The translations under genes and the position numbers were made by a program. The notes under the pieces were generated by a model that was not told where the DNA came from, did no database searches, and saw only the letters and a program-made list of their open reading frames with translations. DNA of 13,490 bases from CAIZQW01 sp037133395 (lineage in GTDB: Bacteria; Verrucomicrobiota; Kiritimatiellia; RFP12; UBA1067), in contig JBAXOG010000132.1 in the NCBI GenBank assembly GCA_037133395.1, forward strand, positions 1 to 13,490, written 5' to 3'. Shown piece by piece: positions 7,029 through 13,490 of the stretch (within the stretch, counting starts at the first letter, position 1; each line of letters opens with the position of its first letter).

Positions 7029-9274
7029 CCTAAGAACTCCTCAAGTGGCTGTGCGTCATTCGGTTTGATTACACCAAGATAACGATTATATTGGGCAATG
7101 TCCAAAAGAAAAATTTCAATGTTAGGCAAGATTTCAGTTAAGAGACCATGTTGCTGGAAGAATATGAAGTCGTGCTGGCGGATATTCACCATATAGCGTT
7201 GTAGATTGCGGAGGTCATCGCGAGTGAAGCGTGGGGTGTCGGATTTTGGGATGCGGGATTGGAGTTTATCAAGATAATGGCGAGCATAACCAATTGGAAT
7301 GACAACAGGGACTCCGCTATCTTTTATAACGACAGCTTTTGCGGCTACGGTGCGGAAACGAAATGCTTCGCGATCTTGCATGATGTCCTGTGTATCAGTA
7401 TTTGACAATTGGAAAAGCTCAGAAAAATATTGTGTGAAAACTGAGGGATCGGTGGCTAGGCGATTGGTCGCTTCGATCCCCAATCGACCTAATGTAACAA
7501 CAGCTTGTCCAGTGGCAGTACCGTAAATGCCTTTCGGCAGTTTGTTATCATCTGGTGTGAAGATATGTACTGTGCCGAATCCTGTTAGTTTGTCTTCTCG
7601 GTTACAGCGCCCTGCGACCTGAACAATTGAATCAAGCGGTCCCATAGCTCGCCAAACAACGGGGAAGTCTACATCCACACCAGCCTCTATAAGCTGTGTG
7701 GAGATAACGCGGCAGGTTTTTTTGTTCTTGAGTCTACGCCGGATATTGCGAATGACTGCGAGGCGATGCGCGGGACACATCGCAGAGGATAAATGAATGG
7801 GTTTTTGTTGAGTATCATTAATCTTTTCATTGAGTTTGTCCCATAAATCGCGAGCATGGCGCGTTAGATTGACAACACAAAGGCATTGCGGCTCGGCAAC
7901 AAGAAGGTCGCTAAGCGCATCCCAGCTAAGCGTCTCCCCTTGTTTAGGAAGCTCATAGACGACACGGCGAAGGTCGGAAAACAAAGACACCGGATTTGGC
8001 GCGATTTCTGTGATTTCTTCAGAATAGAAGCCATCCGGAAGGTTTGTAGAATGCCGGAAAGCTGGTTGTGTGGCTGAACTAAAAACAAAGCTGACCCCGT
8101 AAGTCGAGACAAGTTCGCGGAACACCGAAAGCATCGGGGCGAGCAAATGTGTCGGCAATGTTTGTACCTCGTCAAATATTACGACTGAGTTTGCAATATT
8201 GTGTAATTTTCGGGCTCGGGATGGCGATGCAGCAAAAAGGGATTCAATGAACTGAACACTTGTAGTAATGATGATGGGGGCATCCCAGTTTTCTGAAACG
8301 AGTTCGAGTTTTGTAACTTCATCGTCCGTTGCAAGGATACGAGGATTCACTGAAGAGTGGCATTCCAGAACAACACCTTGTTTAATGGGGTCGAGAATAC
8401 GACGATACTCGGCGGCGTTTTGCTCAATAATGGAAAGATATGGGATAACTACAATGATGCGGCGTAAACTATGTTTTTTCGCATGAGCGAGAGCGTATGC
8501 CATCGCAGCAAGTGTTTTGCCTCCGCCAGTGGGAACAGTGAGCGAAAAAAAGCCTTGGGGTTTGTCGCCTGCAGTGATAGCGGAATCGAAGATTTTGTTA
8601 CGAATGTCCGAGAGTGAGCTGTTTGGATTTGCTATACGTTTGCGTTCGCGTTCGTCTTTGACACGCTCCAGCAGGGCGACGCCATCCAAAGGCAGCGAGG
8701 GGATGGCTAATTTGGCTGTGTCTTTGCCCATTCCTGCCCAGAATGCGGAATCCAAGCGATCCGCATCAATCAAACAAGAAAACAGCATTCGAGTGAAATA
8801 TTCAAGAGGCAAAGTGTTTTGCGGCGATGTGTTCAATGCGTTTAAAACAGATTTAGGCAAACTATTTTCATTTGGGAAGTAAATATTGGGGTCTGTTATT
8901 GTCTTGGACAATACGAAAGAGTCATCGGCTGCAATTTGGTCGACTGCTTCTTGCAAATCGGAAATGTCATGAAGTCCGGCATGATGTCCTGCGACAGCAA
9001 AAGCTAATGGTAGCGATCCCCTGTCAAAAGCTGCTTTAGCCCCATAGACGGCATGTTGGGTATCCTTGCCCTTTGTGCGCAAGCCTGCAAGCATATCCTG
9101 GAATGGTTTTCGCGCCTTGCCGACATCGTGTAATATTCCGGCTGTATACCCCCAATCCGATGCACTAAATACTTTGCTAAACTCTGCCCCGATTGACGCA
9201 ACAGACGAAGCATGTTGACTAAGCGATTGCCAGTCTGTTTTCGGACGATCTGCCAAACTATGCGCATAAATCAT
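7025..9274 (-). CDS. cas3: CRISPR helicase-nuclease Cas3, type I-C
   Basis: This 749-residue effector is recruited by Cascade to nick, unwind and degrade target DNA. The N-terminal HD nuclease has His21, His49-Asp50 in GILHDVGKARKPFQ, His97-His98 in AGHHAGLHD, and Asp170/Asp172 in LIDADRLDS. The superfamily 2 helicase follows: Walker A VPTGGGKT (247-254), DEVQ (368-371), SAT (400-402), STQLIEAGVDVDF (525-537) and QVAGRCNRE (552-560). All key residues are present, so the protein should be active. The ATG overlaps the stop of the HIRAN gene as ATGA, and a strong AAGGAGG lies 7 bases upstream, within the last codons of that gene. This ties Cas3 production to translation of the upstream cassette. 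Length is normal for I-C Cas3. Confidence 0.97.
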   Translation of the reverse strand: MIYAHSLADRPKTDWQSLSQHASSVASIGAEFSKVFSASDWGYTAGILHDVGKARKPFQDMLAGLRTKGKDTQHAVYGAKAAFDRGSLPLAFAVAGHHAGLHDISDLQEAVDQIAADDSFVLSKTITDPNIYFPNENSLPKSVLNALNTSPQNTLPLEYFTRMLFSCLIDADRLDSAFWAGMGKDTAKLAIPSLPLDGVALLERVKDERERKRIANPNSSLSDIRNKIFDSAITAGDKPQGFFSLTVPTGGGKTLAAMAYALAHAKKHSLRRIIVVIPYLSIIEQNAAEYRRILDPIKQGVVLECHSSVNPRILATDDEVTKLELVSENWDAPIIITTSVQFIESLFAASPSRARKLHNIANSVVIFDEVQTLPTHLLAPMLSVFRELVSTYGVSFVFSSATQPAFRHSTNLPDGFYSEEITEIAPNPVSLFSDLRRVVYELPKQGETLSWDALSDLLVAEPQCLCVVNLTRHARDLWDKLNEKINDTQQKPIHLSSAMCPAHRLAVIRNIRRRLKNKKTCRVISTQLIEAGVDVDFPVVWRAMGPLDSIVQVAGRCNREDKLTGFGTVHIFTPDDNKLPKGIYGTATGQAVVTLGRLGIEATNRLATDPSVFTQYFSELFQLSNTDTQDIMQDREAFRFRTVAAKAVVIKDSGVPVVIPIGYARHYLDKLQSRIPKSDTPRFTRDDLRNLQRYMVNIRQHDFIFFQQHGLLTEILPNIEIFLLDIAQYNRYLGVIKPNDAQPLEEFLG

Positions 9275-10638
9275 TCCATCTCCTCCTTCCCTTCCTTTAT
9301 CAGCAGGGGCGGGTTATCCAAGGGGCGGAGGGTGAGGCGGAGGAGGTTGCCGTCGGGGTCGGCGAGATAGTCTTTGTTGTTGAGGTGTCCGTCTAACTCG
9401 AAGAAGGTCTTGCGGGCGTAGGTGATTTCTTCGCAGGCCGTGGCGACATCGGGCGGCGGGAGGGTGCTGGCCAGTTGCCAGGCACCCCATTCAAGCCGTG
9501 AATAGTATGCCGCTGCGTTGGCGTGGCGCGCAAAGAGAGCCAGTTCGAACAGTTCGCCGTCCGCGAAGAGCGCAAAGCCTGTGGCTGCGTCGGGCAGCTC
9601 GGGCAGGTGTGGTCGTGTGCTTTCCATCTCTTTAAGCATTACGATCTTCTGACGTTGAACGTCTGCCTCCGGGACAATTTTGATGCACCTGCGTTCTTGT
9701 GGATAAATCAGATAGTTGCTGCCTACATAGAAACGCCCTTCTGTCGTGTCCAGGCATTCGCCGACGGTCGCCAAAACTCTGGGGGATTCAGAAGCTGTCA
9801 AAACAAACCATTGAACTTTTGCACTTTTGCAGGTCTGGAGTATCGAGGCCTGGGATGTCTTGAGAGCTTCGGCGAGCGATAGGCATTCCGCTGGCTGAAG
9901 CGCGCGGAGCGGGAGTATCGCGAAGCGTCCGTAGTGAAGCATGCCACCCACGGGTTCGCAGTCGGTGGAGGCGATTCGCTCCTGAAGAAGTTGATTGTCG
10001 CGGAGGCGTTCCTCTTCCATCTTGGCCTGGCGCACAAGCTCTTCTTTTTTTCGCTCAGTCTCTTCGCGAACGAGGACGACTCCTTTAAGCAGCCGATAAA
10101 AGAGCTGCGTCTCGGGCCAGAGCTTTCCCGTATGGGCTAAATCGCGCACGACATCCCTGAAAGCCACGAGACTATGAGCGTCAAGTGTGTTGCTCTGTTT
10201 CCACGTTGTGAGCATAAGCGTATGCCACAGGGCGTCAGCAGAGGAACCGCCTGCACCCTCAAGCACCTGTTCAAAATTCGCTGCGGGAAACACGCCTAAA
10301 TGTATGGGGGTTCGGCCTTGCAGATTGTCTGGGCCCGTGACATTGGCTCGGATTCGGATCGCATTGCGGTCGAGAAGCGGTGCCAATACAGCGGCATCAT
10401 AACGCGGCAGATGCCCAAGCTTATGTCCGCCCGCTTCGGCATAGATCGCGATGGCCTCGCCGTCGTGGTTATTCTCGGGTTCGCGCTCACAGAGCAGCCG
10501 ACCGTCATGAGGAGTCGCTGTTGTGTAGTAGTGGCGTCCAACGATGAATGTTGGAATGAAACCAACCATCCCCTGTGTGTCGACAGGGTTCAAGGCTGTG
10601 TCTGAAAACTTTTCAATACTCTGGCAAGAGGTGCTCAT
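9271..10638 (-). CDS. HIRAN-domain protein with ARPP-1-like C-terminal half, coupled to cas3
   Basis: This 455-residue protein is not a known Cas family. Residues ~28-118 match a HIRAN domain: VGRHYYTT, then LCEREPENNHDGEAIAIYAEAG, then HKLGHLPRYDAAVLAPLLD. HIRAN domains bind DNA ends or stalled replication structures in other proteins. Residues ~190-222 are charged and likely coiled coil. Residues ~234-390 resemble the ARPP-1 domain: LHYGRFAILPLRAL, a GECL...YLIYPQERR segment (293-317) and TGFALFADGELFELALF (353-369). That second match is by pattern and less certain. The ATG overlaps the regulator's stop (ATGA), with AAGGGA about 7 bases upstream. The Lys/Glu-rich C-terminus (IKEGKEEME) doubles as the cas3 ribosome-binding site. 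It may sense DNA damage or phage DNA, but the function is unknown. Confidence 0.75.
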   Translation of the reverse strand: MSTSCQSIEKFSDTALNPVDTQGMVGFIPTFIVGRHYYTTATPHDGRLLCEREPENNHDGEAIAIYAEAGGHKLGHLPRYDAAVLAPLLDRNAIRIRANVTGPDNLQGRTPIHLGVFPAANFEQVLEGAGGSSADALWHTLMLTTWKQSNTLDAHSLVAFRDVVRDLAHTGKLWPETQLFYRLLKGVVLVREETERKKEELVRQAKMEEERLRDNQLLQERIASTDCEPVGGMLHYGRFAILPLRALQPAECLSLAEALKTSQASILQTCKSAKVQWFVLTASESPRVLATVGECLDTTEGRFYVGSNYLIYPQERRCIKIVPEADVQRQKIVMLKEMESTRPHLPELPDAATGFALFADGELFELALFARHANAAAYYSRLEWGAWQLASTLPPPDVATACEEITYARKTFFELDGHLNNKDYLADPDGNLLRLTLRPLDNPPLLIKEGKEEME

Positions 10639-11822
10639 AACATTTTCCCTTTCTTGAAGCGGTTGGCAATGGCAGAGGCCTCGGGTGACCCGAGGGTGCG
10701 GGCCGTATGAAGCAGATCCCCCAAGCGTCCATTGGGGGAGAGGATGCGGCGGGAGAAACCAGGTTCTTGAAAGTTGGTCTCTTTATAATGCGCCTTGATG
10801 AGAGTGCGGAAGTTTTTTTGAAGCTGGGGCGTGATCAGCCCGAGTTCCAGCAAGCGGTAATTGAAGGTTTCAGCGGAGACACCGAAACGATGTTTGAGAC
10901 GAAGCAGCATCTCGTAGTCCCAGGTGTCAGGGAGTATACCTGCCTGTGTCACGGTTGTTCGGACTGATTCTTCTGGCATCAGAAACGCGGCTGCAAAGAG
11001 TCGTGCTGGTTTCCAGCGTTCTACTAACGTTTTAGGATAGGCCAGCCCAAAGGTGGTCATGCGTACATGTAGAAGTATCTTGCCAAGCTCCAGGACGAGC
11101 GAGAATATCTGGCGCTCAGGATTCTGCTTTGCGCTGATGAAGATGAAGACGTTTCGGTTATTCGCGTCGTAGAAGGAAAGGCTCTCGATGTGGCTGGGCA
11201 TCTCCTGGAAGACAACGCGCAAACCATGGTTCTCAAAAAGTTCCAAATGATCGAAAACAACTGCTGTTCGAATGCCCATCAAATCGCGCACCTGAGAAGC
11301 CAGTCGCGTGATTCCGCTGGCATTGAGGTCAAAGGGGATTTGAAGTGGTATCCGAGCCTCGCGCGGGACAGCGCAAATTTGTTCAAGTCGAAGATAGTCT
11401 GCAGTAATGGTTCTTACTTGAATAGCGAAAGGTGAGTCTTCGGAAAGGAGCGAGGGCGTTGTTGTTTGTGAAATACCCTCGCAGGGAAAGGATCGCCCAT
11501 CGACAAATGGCTCCAGTGGGTTACAGGGAGTCTGGCTCGTGAGTGCCATGGCAGGCGCAGGGTCGACAGGGAGAAGCCCAGAGGGACTAAAAATCTCATC
11601 TAAAGAAATGCCAAGAACTTTTGATATCCGATAGAGCACGTGTGCCGATGGATAGTTCTTACCAGCTTCGAGGTTGCTGACAGGCGCCTGTAACATTCCA
11701 AGACGGGCGGCTAGATCGCCCTGCGTCAAATGAATGCGAGACCGTAATGCTCGTATATTACGTCCGATGGTTTTGGCATCGGGCATCTGCACGTTTAGCG
11801 CAAGTTGTTTTTTAGATTTCAC
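10635..11822 (-). CDS. XRE-family regulator with degenerate ImmA/IrrE-like domain
   Basis: This 395-residue protein has an N-terminal XRE helix-turn-helix (about 17-77; LTQGDLAARLGMLQAPVSNLEAGKNYPS) and a COG2856 (ImmA/IrrE) domain at about 140-330. The protease motif is broken: the family's HELGH is LELGK at 244-248, and the downstream ExxAN Glu position is Trp270 (WKPARLFAAAFLMP), so a zinc protease activity is not expected. The domain may instead sense a ligand or partner. Start is uncertain. GTG at 11820-11822 is the first possible start after an in-frame stop but has no ribosome-binding site; Met13 at 11786 also lacks one and would still include the whole HTH. It is the first gene of the cas operon and likely its regulator. 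Its stop overlaps the HIRAN gene by four bases. Confidence 0.85.
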   Translation of the reverse strand: MKSKKQLALNVQMPDAKTIGRNIRALRSRIHLTQGDLAARLGMLQAPVSNLEAGKNYPSAHVLYRISKVLGISLDEIFSPSGLLPVDPAPAMALTSQTPCNPLEPFVDGRSFPCEGISQTTTPSLLSEDSPFAIQVRTITADYLRLEQICAVPREARIPLQIPFDLNASGITRLASQVRDLMGIRTAVVFDHLELFENHGLRVVFQEMPSHIESLSFYDANNRNVFIFISAKQNPERQIFSLVLELGKILLHVRMTTFGLAYPKTLVERWKPARLFAAAFLMPEESVRTTVTQAGILPDTWDYEMLLRLKHRFGVSAETFNYRLLELGLITPQLQKNFRTLIKAHYKETNFQEPGFSRRILSPNGRLGDLLHTARTLGSPEASAIANRFKKGKML

Positions 11823-11836
11823 TTTTATATGAAATC
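11815..11836. promoter_or_regulatory. Candidate operator for the XRE regulator
   Basis: GATTTCA at 11815-11821 and TGAAATC at 11830-11836 form a perfect 7-bp inverted repeat with an 8-base AT-rich spacer. It covers the GTG start of the regulator and a TATAAA-like sequence. Further TGAAA/TTTCA elements lie just upstream (to about 11872). An inverted repeat of this size over the promoter or start of an XRE gene is typical of autoregulation, but binding is inferred. Confidence 0.5.
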
Positions 11837-11857
11837 ATAACTATTGAAATTTGTCAA
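11824..11857 (-). promoter_or_regulatory. Candidate promoter of the cas operon
   Basis: On the minus strand a consensus TTGACA -35 lies at 11852-11857. The best -10 candidates are TATAAA at 11824-11829, which is 22 bases away and too far, TTTCAT at 17 bases, and TATGAT (11834-11839) at 12 bases. None gives both a good hexamer and good spacing. The -35 alone is convincing. If transcription starts here, the leader before the GTG is very short, which would favour the downstream ATG at 11786 or a near-leaderless message. Confidence 0.35.
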
Positions 11858-11902
11858 AAGTTATTTTCATAATAATGCAAATGCGAAAAAAATCATCCCC
11901 CT

Positions 11903-11923
11903 CTGCGGCTCATTGAGACGCAG
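11903..11923. other. Short hairpin in the purN-regulator gap
   Basis: CTGCG / CGCAG (5 bp), one mismatch, then CTC / GAG (3 bp) around an ATT loop. On the minus strand a run of seven T follows, but only after 10 bases, too far for a standard intrinsic terminator. It could be a second weak terminator or an mRNA structure. Confidence 0.3.
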
Positions 11924-11946
11924 TGAATTCACGTTTATTGAAGGAT

Positions 11947-11987
11947 AAAAAACTGCCTCTTCGTATATTCTCCGCCCTAGGTCAGTT
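11947..11987 (-). terminator. Probable intrinsic terminator after purN
   Basis: On the minus strand AACTG-a-CCT pairs with AGG-CAGTT (8 bp with one bulged A, loop of 20 bases), followed at once by a run of six T (11947-11952). It begins 9 bases after the purN stop. The loop is large, so efficiency is uncertain. It would separate the purN unit from the cas operon on the same strand. Confidence 0.5.
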
Positions 11988-11995
11988 AGACAGGC

Positions 11996-12619
11996 TTAGC
12001 TCCGAATGCGTACGCGACGTCCTTCAACGGTGACGCGTCTACCGGATAACAGCCTTAAGGCTTCAGGGTAGGCGATATGTTCCTGAACTTGAATGCGCGC
12101 ATGGAGTGTTTCAGGCGTGTCATCCTCCAACACGGGGACGTGCTTCTGAACAATAATCGGTCCCGTGTCCATTCCCTCATCCACAATATGAACCGTACAT
12201 CCTGTAACTTTTGCTCCATAGTCCAAGGCCTGTTTCCAAGCAGCAACTCCAGGGAAAGCGGGCAGAAGCGCCGGATGAATGTTCAGCACTCGACAGGGGA
12301 AGGCCTTAAGCAATGCAGGTTTCACAATACGCATGAACCCAGCAAGCACGACCGTGTCTACTCCAGCATTCTTGAGCCACTGGATGCAACGTTGCTCTGC
12401 TTCGCCGTCAAGCTTCGTCTTAAAGGGCGCACAATCCAGCCATTGGCAAGCAATACCATGACACCGCGCACGATCCAAAATTTTTGCATCCTGAACATCC
12501 GATAACACCAGGCACACTTCCGCATCAAGCGTACCCGCCTGAATGGCATCCACAACGGATTGCATATTGGAGCCAGAACCTGACCCCAACACACCTATTT
12601 TAAGTTTATAACGTTTCAC
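11996..12619 (-). CDS. purN: Phosphoribosylglycinamide formyltransferase (GAR transformylase)
   Basis: This cytoplasmic enzyme transfers a formyl group from 10-formyltetrahydrofolate to GAR, the third step of purine synthesis. With the chosen start it is 207 residues, normal for PurN. Visible features are the phosphate-binding loop LGSGSGSNMQ (11-20), LAGFMRIV (92-99), catalytic Asn113 and His115 in NIHPALLPAFPG, and Asp151 in HIVDEGMDTGPII. The GTG at 12617-12619 is preferred: GAGAG lies just upstream and it starts 22 bases after the DUF1080 stop. A TTG at 12662-12664 would add 15 residues and overlap that gene. No other purine genes are nearby. It is probably cotranscribed with the DUF1080 gene and ends at the terminator at 11947-11987. 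Confidence 0.93.
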   Translation of the reverse strand: MKRYKLKIGVLGSGSGSNMQSVVDAIQAGTLDAEVCLVLSDVQDAKILDRARCHGIACQWLDCAPFKTKLDGEAEQRCIQWLKNAGVDTVVLAGFMRIVKPALLKAFPCRVLNIHPALLPAFPGVAAWKQALDYGAKVTGCTVHIVDEGMDTGPIIVQKHVPVLEDDTPETLHARIQVQEHIAYPEALRLLSGRRVTVEGRRVRIRS

Positions 12620-12641
12620 AATGCTCTCATTCTCTCGAATA

Positions 12642-13355
12642 TTACTTTTTTTCGATTGGCTCAATGGTCACGGTACGGAAGTCAATTGCACCGCCTTCAC
12701 TCTGGAGGCAGATTTGTCCTGCGTCCGTGTAGACATCAACACCTTTGTTCATCAAAATACCATTGACAGAAACCTCAACCGTTTTCCCCTTCACGATGAG
12801 ATCGACACTGTTCCACTCGCCGCGCGGCTTCTCGCTGCCTGTGGCAGCCTGCCGCTTGACACTCTTGGTTCCCTTGTTTTCGATGCCATTGAGTGTAGCG
12901 GTGGAGAGAAGAACCCAATCACCCGCGCTTCCCATCTTCAATTGCGCTTCAATAGCTTTCGGAAGGAAAAAATTATCAGGCCCGGTCGTAAAAACAAAGA
13001 TGCCACTATTCGGTAACTTCGTTGTCGTATCTGCCCAGCGATATTCCACGTGCAGTTTGTAATCCGCATAACTCTGTTGCGTCCGGAGGTAACCGAAAGG
13101 CGTCCCTGAACACTTAATCATACCCTCTTCTATTTTCCATGTTTTATCCGGGCAAGCATCCTTCTCGGCCTTAATCACTTTTGTCCAACCGTCAAAGCAC
13201 TTGCCATTAAAAAGCGCGATCTTCTCCGTTGGGCGAATCGGCTCCTGTTTTACCGCCTGGCTTGAAGGTTCAACCTTGACAAGCATTTCCGCCATTGCAG
13301 ACATTCCGATCATCCCCGCCGAAACAACGAGTCCAGCAAACACCATCTTGTTCAT
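12642..13355 (-). CDS. Secreted DUF1080 / 3-keto-disaccharide hydrolase-family protein
   Basis: This 237-residue protein has a signal peptide (MNKMVFAGLVVSAGMIGMSAMAEM, likely cut after AMA near residue 22) and a single concanavalin-like DUF1080 domain. Family landmarks are LFNGKCFDGWT (48-58), PNSGIFVFT (115-123), EAQLKMGSAGDW (136-147), RGEWNSVDLIVKGKTVEVSVNG (178-199) and the ending ICLQSEGGAIDFRTVTIEPI. Members act on or bind 3-keto sugars in glycoside breakdown outside the cytoplasm; the substrate here is unknown. The ATG has GGGAG about 9 bases upstream, and a candidate promoter lies at 13388-13416. It has no evident link with the CRISPR genes. Confidence 0.9.
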   Translation of the reverse strand: MNKMVFAGLVVSAGMIGMSAMAEMLVKVEPSSQAVKQEPIRPTEKIALFNGKCFDGWTKVIKAEKDACPDKTWKIEEGMIKCSGTPFGYLRTQQSYADYKLHVEYRWADTTTKLPNSGIFVFTTGPDNFFLPKAIEAQLKMGSAGDWVLLSTATLNGIENKGTKSVKRQAATGSEKPRGEWNSVDLIVKGKTVEVSVNGILMNKGVDVYTDAGQICLQSEGGAIDFRTVTIEPIEKK

Positions 13356-13387
13356 GTGAATTTCTCCCTTTAATTAATAATGGTTCT

Positions 13388-13416
13388 ATTTAACCACAGC
13401 GTATGCCAAATGTAAA
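13388..13416 (-). promoter_or_regulatory. Candidate promoter of the DUF1080-purN unit
   Basis: On the minus strand TTTACA (13411-13416) and TTAAAT (13388-13393) are separated by exactly 17 bases, giving a sigma70-like promoter with a leader of about 25 bases before the DUF1080 start. The -10 is only a moderate match. Confidence 0.4.
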
Positions 13417-13438
13417 GTTTATGGAATGACATATGAGG

Positions 13439-13470
13439 GTGCGATTCATTTTAGTTGAAATGAATCACAC
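13439..13470. repeat. Inverted repeat near the right edge
   Basis: GATTCATTT (13443-13451) and AAATGAATC (13458-13466) form a perfect 9-bp stem with a 6-base loop; after one mismatch, GTG (13439-13441) and CAC (13468-13470) extend it. No T-run follows on either strand, so it is either a protein-binding site upstream of the DUF1080 promoter or an end-of-gene structure for a gene outside the window. Confidence 0.5.
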
Positions 13471-13490
13471 CAGGTAGGAGATAACAAGGA

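Noticed and set aside
11824..11839. TATAAA or TATGAT as a firm -10 for the operon
   Set aside because: Spacing to the TTGACA is 22 or 12 bases, both outside the usual range, so I list only a low-confidence promoter.
12077..12505. 142-codon open frame on the plus strand inside purN
   Set aside because: Antisense to a well-supported purN with all catalytic residues; the product resembles no family and has no clear ribosome-binding site.
12620..12664. TTG start that would lengthen PurN by 15 residues
   Set aside because: It would overlap the DUF1080 gene by 23 bases and add residues absent from PurN; the GTG at 12619 has a GAGAG just upstream and gives the usual N-terminus.
1..13490. A missing cas6 or a separate cas11 as a sign of a broken system
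   Set aside because: Type I-C systems lack cas6 because Cas5 processes the crRNA, and Cas11c comes from an internal start in cas8c, so the set is complete.
1..13490. Further CRISPR repeats, degenerate repeats or an anti-repeat elsewhere in the window
   Set aside because: I looked for the GGATTGAAAC end and the gcgcgtgg core on both strands and saw no second copy outside positions 1-32.

Overview
The window holds a nearly complete type I-C (Dvulg/Csd) CRISPR-Cas locus on the minus strand, with three non-standard genes built into it, next to two housekeeping-type genes. In transcription order (right to left) the operon reads: an XRE/ImmA-like regulator (10635-11822), a HIRAN-domain protein (9271-10638), cas3, cas5c, cas8c (with a likely internal cas11c start), cas7c, cas4, a HEAT/zinc/PD-(D/E)XK nuclease-like gene (1590-2474), cas1, cas2, the leader (33-212) and the leader-proximal CRISPR repeat (1-32). 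The array runs out of the window to the left, so no spacer is visible. Gaps inside the operon are 52 bases or less. Several junctions are ATGA or TAATG overlaps, so the block from 11822 to 213 looks like one transcription unit of about 11.6 kb.

The standard genes make up a full interference module (Cas3 helicase-nuclease, Cas5c crRNA endonuclease/backbone, Cas8c large subunit, Cas11c small subunit, Cas7c backbone) and a full adaptation module (Cas4, Cas1, Cas2). There is no cas6, as expected for I-C, where Cas5 matures the crRNA. The unusual parts are two. First, a predicted nuclease with HEAT repeats and a four-cysteine zinc motif sits between cas4 and cas1. Second, a two-gene cassette is translationally coupled to cas3: a DNA-binding protein with a degenerate ImmA/IrrE protease domain, and a HIRAN protein whose C-terminal half resembles the ARPP-1 domain. 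A 7-bp perfect inverted repeat over the start of the regulator gene is a candidate autoregulatory operator.

Upstream of the operon, on the same strand but separated by a probable terminator, lie purN (11996-12619) and a secreted DUF1080 / 3-keto-disaccharide hydrolase-family protein (12642-13355) with its own candidate promoter. DUF1080 proteins are especially common in the PVC superphylum (Planctomycetota, Verrucomicrobiota, Lentisphaerota, Kiritimatiellota), so such a bacterium is a plausible but weakly supported source. All real genes are on the minus strand. No stretch above 300 bases lacks a gene. The three longest non-coding stretches are the leader (33-212), the purN-regulator gap (11823-11995) and the right end (13356-13490). 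I see no tRNA, rRNA, insertion sequence or prophage gene.
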